Shown here: positions 53,701 through 62,600 of the stretch, piece after piece
How positions within the stretch are numbered: position 1 is the first letter of the stretch
Layout: the number at the start of each line of letters is the position of its first letter
NCBI GenBank assembly: GCA_017506865.1
Contig: JAFCMP010000026.1
Coordinates: forward strand, 124,001 to 188,000
Direction: 5' to 3'
Origin: Tribonema minus
Lineage: Eukaryota > Sar > Xanthophyceae > Tribonematales > Tribonemataceae
Length of the DNA stretch: 64,000 bases
Position numbers and translations under genes: made by a program
The notes under the pieces: model-generated
The model's input: only the letters and a program-made list of their open reading frames with translations
Told to the model about the DNA's origin: nothing
Databases searched by the model: none

Positions 53701-55390
53701 CTGAGAGTGCGACATGGCAGGCTTCAGTAAGCTTAGTTCATGAGTACCTGCAGACAATCACACACGTGGATGAGGCGAGTAGAGTTCAGCATGGCCAAGC
53801 TGATGGCAGCAAGTCTCTGTGCATGCAGCTCTGCTGCCTTCCAACGAACTTGCAGCCCATGCACGACCGCATGAATGCCGCAACAGCACCCCTAGGAAGC
53901 GCCATGCGATCTCCTCTTCGTCGTGTTCAAGCATGATGTCCTTCTTGTGACATGTTGCACTGGCCAAATGCTATGACCATCCTCAAAAAGTGTTTGCCAC
54001 ACCAGCTGCGCTGGAGCAACGAACGCGCTGACCGCTGCCAACCCCCATTGGGTTGCGGGTGAGGGTTAGGGTGGAGGACAAGGTTCGATGCGCGCGCTGC
54101 AGACAGGCGTGTGCATACATACACAAAGGCACTACTGTATTGTCAAGTGTTGAAACTGCAGCTCTGCAATGCCTTTCCTTCGCTGCAGCCACGCAACGCC
54201 GGCTGCGGCAGCTTTCATGCGGTCGCTGCTGGCGCCGGCACCTGAAAACCGTCTCGGGTACAGGTGAGCGGTTGTGTTTGTCATGCGCATGTGGTGAATG
54301 CGTCTGCGTGACATTGGGGTGAATTACGACTCTTGTCTGCACATGGTCTGCTTCAGAGTAAATGTTTAACCATTCCGCTGTTGGTAAATCATGACTGTTG
54401 TCGTGTGATCGTCAACGCGCATCGACTTTGTCACTTGGCACATGTAGGCCGCTAGCAAGCTTATTGCCTACCTTCTAAGCCAAATCATCTGGGCTTTTTT
54501 AGTACTTCAATATGACAAACAATCACAGCAAGAATCAGGAAATGGGTTGACATCGCTGGCACACTGCAACTGCGCATTCGGGACTGGCCTTACATGAATT
54601 CATTCCTGAATTCTCACGGCTCTGGCTACCCATGTTTTCATGCCTGTTGGCTTGCTGCTTGCGGCTCACAACAGCATTGCTCATCCCCCTGTTGTGCGTG
54701 CGCAGCGGCGCGGACGCTGTCCGCGCACACGATTTCTTCCAGGGCATCGCCTGGGACGCCATGGACAGGTGCGCGCTCACAGCAACGCTCAGCATGGCAA
54801 GACAACAACCATTCGCTTTCAATGGTTGTGTATGAGTCAGTTCTGAGTTGCAATCCCTTGATGCACTCAATGAAGTGGATGCTCTGTGCCAGAGTTCATG
54901 TTGACCAGGATGCAGTGTACCTGTGCAAGGGCGGGGCGGACCTATCAGAATCCCCTTCATGTCATTGGCTCTGGTGGAGCTGCTGCGATTGTTGTTGCAC
55001 TTCCCCGCCACTCGCGCCTGCCCCTAGCCCCTGCTACCCGATGAGAGGCTTTCCGCAGTACATGCCAACACGACTACAATAAGTGCAGGTGTGATGGGCC
55101 ACGATGCCAACGCTTGTTCGGCAGCGCGTTTCCGCAGCACAATGGTGGCGCCTGACACTCTTTTACGTGCATGCACTTTAACCCTACATCTAATGCTACC
55201 TATACCCTTGATGGTAATCTAATTCTAACACAAACTTTGACCTTATGCGCTCCGCAGCGGCGAGGCGCGGCCGCCCGCGGAGATCACGCGGCTGCTGGCA
55301 GCGCTCGACGACCGGTCCGACCCCGAGTACGAGCGCGAGTTCCTCAGCCAGGCGGCGTCCTTTGACAGCGGCAGCATGTACTCCTCGCTG
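28917..55390 (+). CDS. PP2C / two CNB domains / kinase-like fusion protein (plant PKG-type)
   Basis: This single polypeptide joins a PP2C phosphatase, two cyclic-nucleotide-binding domains and an AGC/PKG-like kinase domain, the arrangement of plant cGMP-dependent kinase homologues. 25 exons: 28917-29177, 33198-33344, 34133-34243, 34610-34756, 35545-35694, 36677-36834, 37467-37587, 38450-38539, 40422-40519, 41342-41531, 43549-43656, 44375-44491, 45071-45256, 45987-46064, 46737-46853, 47467-47532, 47997-48107, 49554-49718, 50875-51084, 51806-51876, 52372-52519, 52828-52913, 53395-53493, 54706-54768, 55258-55390 (TAG). All 24 junction phases agree; the product is 1076 residues, close to the roughly 1090 I recall for plant members. 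The start MGCASSTG carries an N-myristoylation Gly2 with palmitoylatable Cys3, as in plant members, suggesting membrane attachment. GC donors occur at 35695, 44492 and 51877. Small exons (66-261 nt) with long introns full of ghosts mean the coding part is about 12% of the gene. Confidence 0.95.
29657..29925 (+). repeat. CAG/GCA trinucleotide tract, about 270 bp
   Basis: Nearly uninterrupted CAG repeats with occasional CGG and TAG variants. The tract reads as poly-Ala, poly-Gln or poly-Ser on one strand and poly-Ala/Leu/Cys on the other. It has no flanking splice sites consistent with the host gene's phase. Confidence 0.9.
31605..31679 (+). repeat. Degenerate TTAGGG array
   Basis: About eleven imperfect TTAGGG units with variants TTAAGG, TTAGCG, TTAGAA and TTACGG, deep in intron 1 of the fusion gene. 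The degeneracy shows it is old. Confidence 0.85.
32676..33068 (+). repeat. Three acceptor-side ghosts of fusion-gene exon 2
   Basis: GCAGGTGCACAGCGCCGCGG and variants recur at 32672, 32859 and 33013, the last continuing to ACAAGCGGCGGCGGCGCATA as in the real exon at 33198. Intron text TGCTTATTCTTTGAA between them is repeated as well, so the unit spans intron plus exon start. Confidence 0.92.
33406..34090 (+). repeat. Ghosts in fusion-gene intron 2
   Basis: Donor-side copies of exon 2 (GCGCGGGTACTACCCCGACG to CATGCCAAAG) are at 33412-33488 and 33648-33715, with a stub at 33783. Acceptor-side traces of exon 3 text (GCCGAATACCTACCCAGG-like) are near 33860, 34000 and 34060. Confidence 0.9.
34862..35475 (+). 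repeat. Ghosts in fusion-gene intron 4
   Basis: 34866-34912 repeats the end of exon 4 (ACGCTCAGTGGCACTACTGC to CTCAAG). About 35295-35332 and 35431-35462 repeat the start of exon 5 (GGCGAGCTGCTGATGGTGAA in the real exon). Confidence 0.9.
35806..36395 (+). repeat. Four donor-side ghosts of fusion-gene exon 5
   Basis: GTGGTCAAGCCGCTCAGCAT through GGCGCCAAG recurs at 35806-35884 (near-identical, canonical GTAAGC donor), 35970-36050, 36142-36222 and 36317-36395, decaying with distance. The real exon itself uses a GC donor. Confidence 0.93.
36895..37395 (+). repeat. Ghosts in fusion-gene intron 6
   Basis: 36897-36975 repeats the end of exon 6 (GGCGACCCACCGCGCATCTG to GACAGGTAC). Copies of the exon 7 acceptor and start (CCGCAGCGTGGGCGAGAG) lie near 37109, 37263 and 37363, amid AGCATCATCGCTCAG-type repeats. 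Confidence 0.9.
37640..38340 (+). repeat. Ghosts in fusion-gene intron 7
   Basis: Donor-side copies of exon 7 (GATGACAGGTTTCTCGTGGC, GCGAGCGATGGTGT) are at 37642-37702 and 37752-37815. Acceptor-side copies of exon 8 (CAGGTTCAAGACATCAACGC) are at about 38155-38200 and 38305-38337, each preceded by a C-rich tract. Confidence 0.9.
38630..38685 (+). repeat. Donor-side ghost of fusion-gene exon 8
   Basis: AAGTACGTCGTGCAGGAG to CTGCAGTACGAGGTG repeats the last 45 bases of exon 8 with its donor, almost unchanged. Confidence 0.92.
39275..39792. mobile_element. Non-autonomous hAT-like DNA transposon 3 (518 bp)
   Basis: The terminal inverted repeat is TAGAATTCCGAGTCGG at the left; the right end reads CCGGCTCGGAACTCTA. 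The 8-bp flanks are AGAATTTG (39267-39274) and AGAGTTTG (39793-39800), 7 of 8 matching. Subterminal regions carry many AGACGG/CCGTCT words. No ORF of useful length. It is inserted in intron 8 of the fusion gene. Confidence 0.85.
39915..40345 (+). repeat. Three acceptor-side ghosts of fusion-gene exon 9
   Basis: TATGCAGGTACGAACAGACG (39914), a shorter form at 40095 and ATGCAGGTGCGGACGGATGA (40243) repeat the start of the 40422 exon for 55-70 bp. Each continues through TTCTTTGATGAGTACC and then diverges. Confidence 0.93.
40950..41240 (+). repeat. Two acceptor-side ghosts of fusion-gene exon 10
   Basis: CGCCGCCGCAGCAACA followed by GTCGTCGTATTCTGCGACGC (40951) or GTCGACGTACTCTGCGACGC (41137) copy the acceptor and about 80 bp of exon 10. 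The preceding intron text (CACACGCGTGCCGG, CTCTCTTCTCTC) is copied too. Confidence 0.93.
41595..41717 (+). other. Phase-compatible duplicate of fusion-gene exon 10
   Basis: This is a near-identical copy of the last 39 codons of exon 10 (ATGCGCCCCGTGCGGCGC to CACAAG) with a GCAG acceptor upstream and GTCAGTG donor. It is 123 nt, open in the right frame, and could be added after exon 10 without shifting phase. It looks like the youngest ghost in the window; use as a cassette exon is unproven. Confidence 0.75.
41850..42240 (+). repeat. Older donor-side ghosts of fusion-gene exon 10
   Basis: Further copies at 41856-41953, 42028-42118 and 42180-42235 (GGCAAGGCGGACAAGAGCTT) show progressive substitutions and small losses. 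Each is followed by TTGAAGTTGGG-type intron text. Confidence 0.92.
42349..42456 (+). repeat. Longest interstitial TTAGGG array
   Basis: Two blocks, 42349-42366 and 42405-42456. The second has about eight consecutive TTAGGG units with one TTGGGG variant. It lies in intron 10 just beyond the last exon-10 ghost. Confidence 0.9.
43138..43320 (+). repeat. Acceptor-side ghosts of fusion-gene exon 11
   Basis: CAGGCGCGCGTGCCTAAGAG to GAGGCAGCGCGCA (43138-43185) repeats the start of exon 11. A shorter GCAGGCGCGCGTGCAAG is at 43303. Confidence 0.92.
44005..44240 (+). repeat. Two acceptor-side ghosts of fusion-gene exon 12
   Basis: CAGGTGATGAAGCCGGAGTT appears at 44008 and 44151 as well as at the real exon (44371). 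The second copy runs 80 bp, to GGGGGACGAAAACGACTTTG, before losing similarity. Confidence 0.93.
44970..44993 (+). repeat. Long poly-C run before exon 13
   Basis: About 18-20 consecutive C in the sense strand, some 80 bp upstream of the exon 13 acceptor. Similar C runs precede other acceptors (9410-9422, 38263-38272, 38392-38402). Confidence 0.85.
45376..45815 (+). repeat. Two donor-side ghosts of fusion-gene exon 13, with repeat X between
   Basis: GTGGTCGCTCGACCGCCGCG (45380) and GGTCGCTGGATCGTCGTGCA (45738) start copies of the last about 70 bases of exon 13, ending CATGATCAAG plus GTATGTA or GCATGTA. Dispersed repeat X (45553-45616) is inserted between them. Confidence 0.93.
45553..45616 (+). 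repeat. Dispersed repeat X, copy 3 (truncated)
   Basis: Matches the first 64 bases of copy 2 at 25425 with few differences and then stops at CCACCAAAAATG. It sits in intron 13 of the fusion gene. Confidence 0.85.
47010..47275 (+). repeat. Two donor-side ghosts of fusion-gene exon 15
   Basis: TTCTACGTTGTTGCTAGCGG to GAAGAAGAGCAG (47013-47081) and a more decayed copy (47220-47277, GCCGGCGGCGAGGTGTCGCG) repeat the end of exon 15. Intron text TTTGACTCTGGGGTA is duplicated with them. Confidence 0.9.
48160..48240 (+). repeat. Recent donor-side ghost of fusion-gene exon 17
   Basis: CGGCTCGGCAGGCTCGTAGA to GCGCGGGAGGTGAGTCACAG repeats the end of exon 17 and then the following intron (CAGTTGAAGTATCTGTTGAA) almost perfectly, at a spacing of about 104 bp. 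The exonic piece is 37 nt from its internal AG, so it is not phase-compatible. Confidence 0.93.
48480..49420 (+). repeat. Acceptor-side ghosts of fusion-gene exon 18
   Basis: The exon 18 start (GCCGCAGGCCAAGACAATGG) is echoed by CCGCAGGCGAAGACGG (48701), CGCCGCAGGCGAAGACAATG (48901) and CTGCAGGCGAAGACAATGGG (49341). Further traces are near 48660 and 48765, and the copies share intron words such as CTCACACGTACAC and CACTGCCCATCA. Confidence 0.88.
49825..50735 (+). repeat. Seven donor-side ghosts of fusion-gene exon 18
   Basis: The exon end (ATGGAGCACCGACGCCTGGG to TTTTCCGTGAAG) is repeated with decay at about 49831, 49966, 50092, 50196, 50325, 50500 and 50688, each followed by GTGAGCGCT-type donor text. 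This is the densest ghost cluster in the window. Confidence 0.93.
49901..50364 (+). repeat. 232-bp near-perfect tandem duplication
   Basis: GCATCCGCAGCCATAGCTTT begins at 49901 and again at 50133. The two 232-bp units differ by only a few bases. Each unit already contains two exon-18 ghosts, so a segment with ghosts was duplicated again recently. Confidence 0.92.
51378..51515 (+). repeat. Near-identical 68-bp tandem duplication
   Basis: GCTTGCAACGTCTGGCAGCC to ATTCTGCCACCTTCAAT occurs twice in a row (about 51387 and 51454) inside intron 19. It carries no exon sequence, so purely intronic segments also duplicate. Confidence 0.9.
51640..52190 (+). repeat. Ghosts either side of fusion-gene exon 20
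   Basis: Acceptor-side copies (GCAGGCATGTCATTGGCTCT at 51629, CAGGCATGTCAGTGGCTGTG at 51705) precede the real exon at 51806. Donor-side copies (TACGCCAGCGGCGGCGCGCA at 51995; TACGCCAGCGGCGACGCGCA at 52124 to ACACAGGCAAGC) follow it. The last keeps the GC donor. Confidence 0.92.
52575..52618 (+). repeat. Donor-side ghost of fusion-gene exon 21
   Basis: CAGTATCTGGCACCAGAGGC to AGCGGGCAGGTAAC repeats the APE-motif end of exon 21 and its donor. Confidence 0.92.
53494..54705 (+). other. Fusion-gene intron 23, no ghost recognised
   Basis: This 1.2-kb intron is one of the few without a clear exon copy. It holds one short TTAGGG-like stretch (54060-54070) and otherwise unremarkable sequence. I see no coding exon. 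Confidence 0.5.
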
Positions 55391-57317
55391 TAGCGGCGCG
55401 TGCTGCCGCCGCTGCCGTTCCCCCCACGGCGTTGCTGTGGGCGGCGCCTCAAGTCGCGCACAGGCAACGCCGCTATCTGAGCGCTGCTGCTTGCGGTGAT
55501 GCGAGCGCTGCAACAATGCTGCTAGCGGGACAGCTGCGGGCGCTGTTGTGTGCTGCAGCTGGCGGTGACAAGTGCCGCTGCGGCCCAAAACGGTCTGCGG
55601 AGTACTGCTGCTGCTGAGCGCTGCCTCTTGAGGCCAGACCGACGGGCGCAGCTGCGCCTGCTGCTGCTGGGCCAGCATCATCGGCGCGCGCCGTATGAAG
55701 TCATGAGTGCCGTGTGCGTCTGCTGGAACCATCACCGCCGCCACGTGTGTCACCGCCGGCCCTCTTCGACCTGCTTGGTCCATCCATGCGCCAACGAGCA
55801 GCTGCCGCTTCAGCTGCAGGCTCGTCTCACCACGGCAAAGGATTCCGCGGCGCACCTGCCCATGCAGATCGCTGACTGAGTAATGCCGCGGTCGCAGCAG
55901 CTCAACGGGATGCGGTGCTCGCAGCAGAGTGCAACCATGATGATCTGGCGCCGCAGCAACAGCAGCAGCAGCAGCAGCAGTTGCGCCACATCCACGCACC
56001 ACGCGCAGTCATCTCTATTAAGGTCTTGTCTGCGTCATCTGTAGCGCGCAATTCTCCAAACGGGCTACATCACCTTGGTGCACCTGAGAAAGCGGGCACG
56101 GAGGTGCACTCGGAGCGGTCAAAGACTCATGTGCCCAAAGCCGCGTCATACGACGAGGTCCAGTGCTCAGCAAGATGGAAGCACGGCTCAGCTGCTGACT
56201 GCACCATAGCCTTGCTGCAATGCTTGCAGCGCGCCTGATGCCGCGTGAGCGTTGCCTTGCGTGAATCGTGACAAGAAGCAGCACCCGAGGTGGCACAGCC
56301 ACTCACTCGTTGCGTCAGCATTACAGAAACATTGTGAGATGACTCGGAGGTTACTGCATGATCATCATGGTGAAGGCGCTGCACGCCTGGCGAGATGCTG
56401 CATATGAGGCCTTTGGCGGGCCTCAACGCATCGCCGAAGCACTGCTGCAATCGCAGCAGGACACATCATCAATCACACGTATGCATTACGTCCAACAACT
56501 CTAATGAAACGTGACACATGCTTCAGCCTCGCCCCTTGCAAGATGCCCCTGCTACACGTGCAACACATGCAGCAACTGCATTACACATTGCACTGCACGG
56601 TTACGTGTGCTTATGTTTCGACCTTACTGTCACAGTGCAGGCTGCTACTCGTGCATGTAACGTGCCGCCAGCTGCCATGCAGCACATGCAGCAGCTGTAT
56701 AAAACATGACTGCTTGTTGGTGTGCCGCTGCTCAGCTGCGCCACTTGGTCATGTGGCTCCAGAGGACGAAATGTTCTAGCTGGCAATACTTTGCAAAGCA
56801 AACATGAACGTCACCGCCTTGGGGGTGCACATGTTTCAGGGGCGTGACAACTGCAAATCAATGTGCGCGCTATCATGTGCCAATTGTTGACTTACCATTG
56901 ATGTTTAGCGTGCAAAGTATCTGCAGGCATTGAACCGATGGCGACAGTGACCGAAATCTGCAATGACGCACCTCAAACGCATGACATTGTATACAGCATG
57001 ACCACATTTGCGGTAATCACTGCCACTGCACCCATGATGTTGCTGCATGAGCAGACAGACAATCCCGTGAACTGCTCACTTTGTGACGACTCAGTCTGAT
57101 GGTCATGAAGGGCAGAATAACTGTGGATGTGGGCTGGTCACCGACCGCTTCTCGTCAGGTTTGGTAGTCTTGGATTGACGCTTGACAATCAAGATGCTGG
57201 CAGAACGAGTACAGTCTGGCAGCGTCGACGCTCCCCACTGCGGTGCAAGCGATCTACGCCGCAACTGCCGTCACGGAGACGGTGACCACTTAGCCAGCCC
57301 CACACACCCACGGGATT
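55391..57317 (+). other. 3' region after the fusion gene, no gene seen
   Basis: Contains the 3' untranslated part of the fusion gene, GCTGCTGCTG-type repeats (55540-55620) and a CAG tract (55962-55981). A minus-strand frame over 55196-56002 is long only because of GC bias and repeats; it shows no domain. Confidence 0.5.
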
Positions 57318-58542
57318 GTGCCTGGCGCCGAGGCGGCCGCTGCGGCGGCGACCGTACCTGGCCCTCAAGCCGCTGCCGCGGCTGCCTCTTCCACGCCCGC
57401 TAAAATACAAACTAGCGCGGAAGAAAGCAGCTGCAGCGGCGGGCAGGAGGACGACGACGACGACTGGGAGGCCTATGCTGACGAGATCTGCAGGAAGGTA
57501 GTGCCCCGCCGCCGGCGCGGTCACTTCACGCACGGACTACAAGCCGGCCTTTCAAATGTTCTTCGACGTCAATACGAGGATTGCCTGGTGGAGGACCTAG
57601 AGGCTGCCTCGGCTGGTGCTGTGGGCAAGCTGACGCGGGCTGCACTTATTGGTAACTCGCGCGACACGAGCCGCCGCCGCCAACAGGCTAGCGCGCGGGT
57701 CCTGGCGCAGCTGCGCAGCCAGCGTGCGTCCGGGGCAATGGCGTGGATGAGCGTGCCACCCGCTGCCAATGACCGCCCGGGTGCGGCGCCCATGTCCAGT
57801 ATGGCAGCAGCCACAATGATTTTGGTTGCGATCTTCATAGACGTGTGGGGCATACAGGGCGAGGTGTGCCCATGGCGGTGCAGTGACGTGAGCCCCACCT
57901 CCACGCATGCAATCAGCTGCCCCAGCCAGCACATACGGGGGCACAACGCGACACACACTGCCCAAAAGCGGTGCCTGCAGCGCATCTTGAGACAGCACCA
58001 TGTCTCTATTGTCCGCAATGAGGACGCTAGCGTCTTCAAGGTACCGGGGTATCGGGCGGACACAGTCATTGACCCAAGGTGTCTGCACTTTAGCAGTGCA
58101 TACCGTAACAAGGGAATAGTGCTAGACACAAGTGTGCGCGCGCCCACAGCGAGCTCGTACCTGACAGGCAAAACAAATGCCTCGAACACGGACGGCTATG
58201 CTGCTGGGGTGGGGGAGGACGCGAAGGTCAAGCACCACACCGGCACCTTGACGTCATCTTGGGCTTTTGTGCCATTCGTGCAGGAGTCGTACGGACGGCT
58301 GGGCAAGCAGACAAGCCTTTTTGTTAAGGAGTTGGCAATGCACTCAGCACTGTGCTCAGGGGGGGGGAAGGCAGATGTATTACGCAAGGGCCGGGTTAGC
58401 TAAGCGTCAGATCCTCATTGAGCTGAGCATATCGCTGGCGCGGGAGTTGGCGGAGCGCGTCATGGCGTACACACGTGGAGCGCGAATGCTGGGCTGTGTT
58501 GCGGCGCCGGTATCCAAGCTCCTAGGGCACAGCGCAGACTAG
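57318..58542 (+). mobile_element. Retroelement C-terminal fragment (zinc knuckle plus endonuclease-like), decayed
   Basis: The open stretch looks like the tail of a non-LTR retroelement protein. A Cys/His cluster (CPWRC, then STHAISCPSQHIRGHN) is followed by PGYRADTVIDP and GIVLDTSVRAP, which fits the PD-(D/E)XK core of the restriction-like endonuclease found after the zinc knuckle in R2-like LINEs. No reverse transcriptase part is present in the window, and the fragment appears broken in about one or two places. Assignment to the RLE-LINE class is moderate; no terminal repeats are seen. Confidence 0.6.
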
Positions 58543-59647
58543 GCTGCTGCGTTGACGCAAGCTTTTCGATTGCATGGGCAACCCGGCCTCCCTTGCGCCT
58601 TTATAAATACAAGTCCATACGTACAGTCTGGCGGTTATGGTCAGAAAATGCAGGGAGCATTGGTGCTGAGCCCTACCCAGCTGGCCATCTTGGCCGTCGC
58701 TGGATCAGGCCCAAGAGTGCATTGCATTACATTTGCACTTGCCCTGTTGCACTGCGGCACAAACTGCAACCTCTCAGACATGCAAGATGCAGAAACCATG
58801 TTTGAATCATCATTGCTGAAACTGGTGGCATAGATGACAGCAGCAGCCATGTTGCATGTGCGGCGATTGCATTCCTTCACCGCCACCATTCTGTCGCTTC
58901 TGCTACAGTTCACATCCTAGTGTTGCACAGCACTGTCATTGCAGTTGCTAACAACAGTGGTAATTGATGACGGTGATCACCCACTGCATCTCATCAACAC
59001 TCATTGAGCAGAGAACAAGCACACCACGTACGGGTCAGGGTCTGACGTCAATCAAGGTGTTGCAGCCACAGGCAAGCAATGTGACACAGGTCAATGACTA
59101 AAGCAGTGCTCAGGTCATGTGACTGCTCATGTGAGCAGATGCTGAGCGCAAGCAAAATGAAGAGCACTGCTTGTAGGCAACACTGGCAAAGGCAGTACAA
59201 TCCACAACACCTTTTGAAAGGTGCCGCACTTGCTGCAAAAAATCACGTTCATTTACGCCTTGCAAGCGCCATGCTGCTGGCGGGCGACGACGAGTGCTAC
59301 GGGGCGGTGACGTGCTGTGCACCCTTTTGTCATAAACTTGTGTGCGTGCTCAGGTGCGCGAGTTCGGCAACCAGCGCCTCTATGCTACCTTCATGTACTT
59401 GTGAGTACATGCCACAAAAGTGCAAGGGACAGTGCAAACTACTGCGGTGCGCACCAGTGCTTGTAAAGCATGCGGCCTGCACGAGCGCCTTTGGCACTAG
59501 TCTAAGCTGAACGACACATTGTCAACCAAAAAATGCCAGCGCGCGGAGTACGAGGGCAGGGGCTTAGCTCAAAGAGGCAGGCGATTATGCTGCCCCCCTT
59601 GAATGTAAAAATGCTGCTTTCGTCACAACGAGTGCCAACGGCGCTGG
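58543..59647. other. Intergenic, nothing recognised
   Basis: No ORF with a domain, no ghost exons and no TTAGGG arrays. It separates the retroelement fragment from the 3' end of the membrane-protein gene. Confidence 0.5.
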
Positions 59648-62600
59648 TTACGAAACCGGACTGCCCTTCACCGGAGTGGGTTCTTTCCTGGACCAGATTG
59701 GCTCGTCCAACACCTGAGGCGTCCTGATGCTCGCGGCTTTGCCCTGCATGCGCGCCCTGTAGTGCGGATTGTACCGGCTGAAATCGGTTGCAGCGCCGCT
59801 GCTGGCGGAGTGTACGGGCCGTGCGGCGCTGATGATCGTGGAGCTGCTGGCGCCGCCGCCGCCGCCGCCGTGCGGTTCGTAAAATGTGCTGCCGCCATTG
59901 GCGGCGTTGGCGCGCATGAGCTCAATGTCCCTCATCCCCACCAGATAGACAACGCGGCACGTGGCGACGCAGCCCAGCGCGGCCAGCACCAGGTTGCAGC
60001 ACAGGAGGCCAAAGGCGGCGTCGTTGCGCGCGGACGTCATGAAGAGCGACACGGCGGCGACCACCTTGTACTCACCTTGCCCCTGCGCCTCCGCCTCCAC
60101 CCACACCACAGTGCTCACGCTGCCGTCGCTGTTCTGGTCGCGCACGCTGAACTCGTCGACGACGGCGAGCAGCGCGGGCGTGATGATCGCGAAGACGAAG
60201 GTCACCATGGTCAGCAGCTTGGAGAGCAGCAGGCCCATCCTGTTGCGGTGGTCCTCGCGCGCCTTGCTGTCCGGGTATTGTGTGCGCCACGGCAGGCGCA
60301 GCCAGCGCCACACGCGGTGCGCGCGCACGCCAACGTGGTAGAAGCAGTAGATGATGTCCTTGCGCCCCGCGTACGCGGCCACCAGGCCGGTGACGGACAG
60401 CGCCATTGCGAACAGCGCGCCGGGGATCGTGGTCGTGAAGTCCGAGTTGGCGAGCGCTGCGTCCGTGGCTCTGCCCAGCACGGTTTCTGCGTCCAGCAGC
60501 ACTGTCTCGACGCCTGCCACGAGCGTGCCTGGAATGGGGTACTGCATGCAGCAACAGCAACCGCAGAGCACTCAGAGGTGACTGCAAAGACGCAGCGTGG
60601 TGCATCAGGCACCTTTCAAAGTTTGGCGAACATGCGAATGCTGTAGGATCGTGCCCAGCACAGCCGCAACGTCGATGGACCTGCTTTTTTGTCAGCGATC
60701 AGCATAAAGATGCCACCCAACTCATTGCAACTACTGCCCCACTTTTCAACATATGTGACTGATCTATCAACACTGTCAGACCACATGCGTTCAACTTTCA
60801 TATTTTATAAGTGTCAGTCAGGGTTGGTTATCCTATGTGCTGCTTTCATATCACCACTGCAGGAGCAATGCAATTTAACGATGTCCAGGGCATGCAGCAC
60901 AAGACAAGTGGTGAGTTTGAACGGCCCGCAAGCCCTGACACAGTGAATAAGGGAGATGGCGAGGCCAGGATCTCTGATGCAAAGCAGCAGAGATGCTAGA
61001 TAAAACGCTGCAGCAGCAGCAGCAGGTAAATCGAGAAGAAATGTCGTGCTACCGCTGGCGGCAAGGGCATTGCCACAAATCGATGCAGGCATGTTGACTG
61101 CGGCTTTGAAATTCAAGCAACACGAGAATGCTACTGGCCCCGTGGCAACCTATTTGTACACTATTCGTACACTGTCAGCATGTCATAATAATGAATAATA
61201 ATTCAGTCTGAGTGATTCATTGAGCGACATGCACGCTTATAGTGTCTGCACTGAGTCACTTGACCAAGCATTGTTGCGTGGCGTGCAGGCAGTACCAGAC
61301 TTCACTGTTTGAGTACATCCGACATCATGATGGCCGACAGTGAGTGTCTTTGGCTGTAGTGACTCCCGTATACTGATACTTAATCTAACGCATGGTAGTG
61401 CCATAGATCTTCAGGCTTCCCATTTATGAGTCACTCTGTGGCAAAGGCTGAGCTTTACATCTGACAACACCATTCAAACCCATCATATGGCGGCGAGTGT
61501 GCTGCATTGTGTACGATGGCTCATACTTGAGCCAGCTGCTTACATGCAAGTGTCCATGACTGTCACCATGGACCACAGCATGCAAATAGAAGTACACATA
61601 ATGCTGAAGAACAGAAATCAAAAGAACACTGCATCTAATATGTGACATGTTGGCAATGGGCCTGCCTTCAAATAACATGCGCTTGGCCACTATGGCAAAC
61701 TAATATTACACGCAACTCAAGTTGAACAAAACCTTTGATGTAAAGTGCACACACTTGCAAGAAGTAGAAGCTGTCGTGTGGCAGCTGTCAACAGTAGAAT
61801 AGGCACTAAGTCTTGTCAATGAGCAAGCATGGCATTGCATGCTTGTCACAGTAGCAAATTTAAGGTTTGTAACAACTTGAAAGCTCCAGACTCAGTGAGT
61901 TCCCAAGATGAGAAATTGTGGACTAAAGCAGGCATGTAGTGAATTCATGTAGCTGCAGGTCTCAGACTGCTGAAGTCACTTTTACTTCAACTTCAATAGC
62001 CAACAGGTCCACCAAGTATTTAAAACCACCTCTACAACCTGGAGTACCAGTCGTGCACAAAAGCGGTGCCCTGTGCATTATGGAGCATTGGCGCTCAAAA
62101 CCAGTTTGCTATCTGTAAACACCACTCACCCTTCCCAGCTACAAACTTGAAGGTGTCTCCTGCTGCTTTTTGGGTTAAAACACGTTGAAGTACAATCACA
62201 ACAACCTGGATATAATATGCATGTATGTCTGTATTTGATACTATGTGTGTTTTACTGCATGCACGTTTGTGATATACAGCGACATGTATGCTTTCATGCA
62301 TGTACGGCCACAACGCCGTTGAATATATGCATTCAAGATGGGGCTGCTGTACAAGAGATATGTACTTTGAAGAAACATACGTACAAGCTTATCTTCATGA
62401 AAGACAATGTACGCAAATTTCTAAAGCATCTGCCAGTGCCCAAAGGAACCTTGCACGCGCATACCCAAAGCCTGCATTTGTACGCCAAAGCCTGCATTCG
62501 TACCTCATAGCTAGTGAAGCCGATGCCATCATTGGTGGACTTCCAGACTTGCTCGGGCCCCCGATAAGTCCTCGTGTGCACATAGCTCACATTCGCCCAG

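Larger units (their letters stand above)
49554..55390 (+). other. Kinase-like domain of the fusion protein (exons 18-25)
   Basis: Residues about 776-1035 plus a short tail. The fold resembles AGC/PKG kinases: FSVKVISK (Lys807), HLHEEGIIHR, IADMSCA, YLAPEVI, DHWALGILTYEML and an AGC-like HDFFQGIAWDAM end. Key catalytic residues are replaced. The glycine loop is QLGNYGFV, the HRD Asp is Arg902, the loop Lys is Thr904, the loop Asn is Cys907, and DFG reads Asp920-Met-Ser. As I recall, plant members also deviate here. I predict weak or no phosphotransfer and a regulatory role; this is inference, not shown. Confidence 0.88.

Noticed and set aside
55196-56002. 268-residue minus-strand ORF after the fusion gene
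   Set aside because: Overlaps the last fusion-gene exon in antisense and shows only repeat-derived composition with no domain.
57318-58403. A 361-residue single-exon host gene
   Set aside because: The Cys/His cluster followed by a PD-(D/E)XK-like pattern fits the tail of a retroelement protein better than a host gene.
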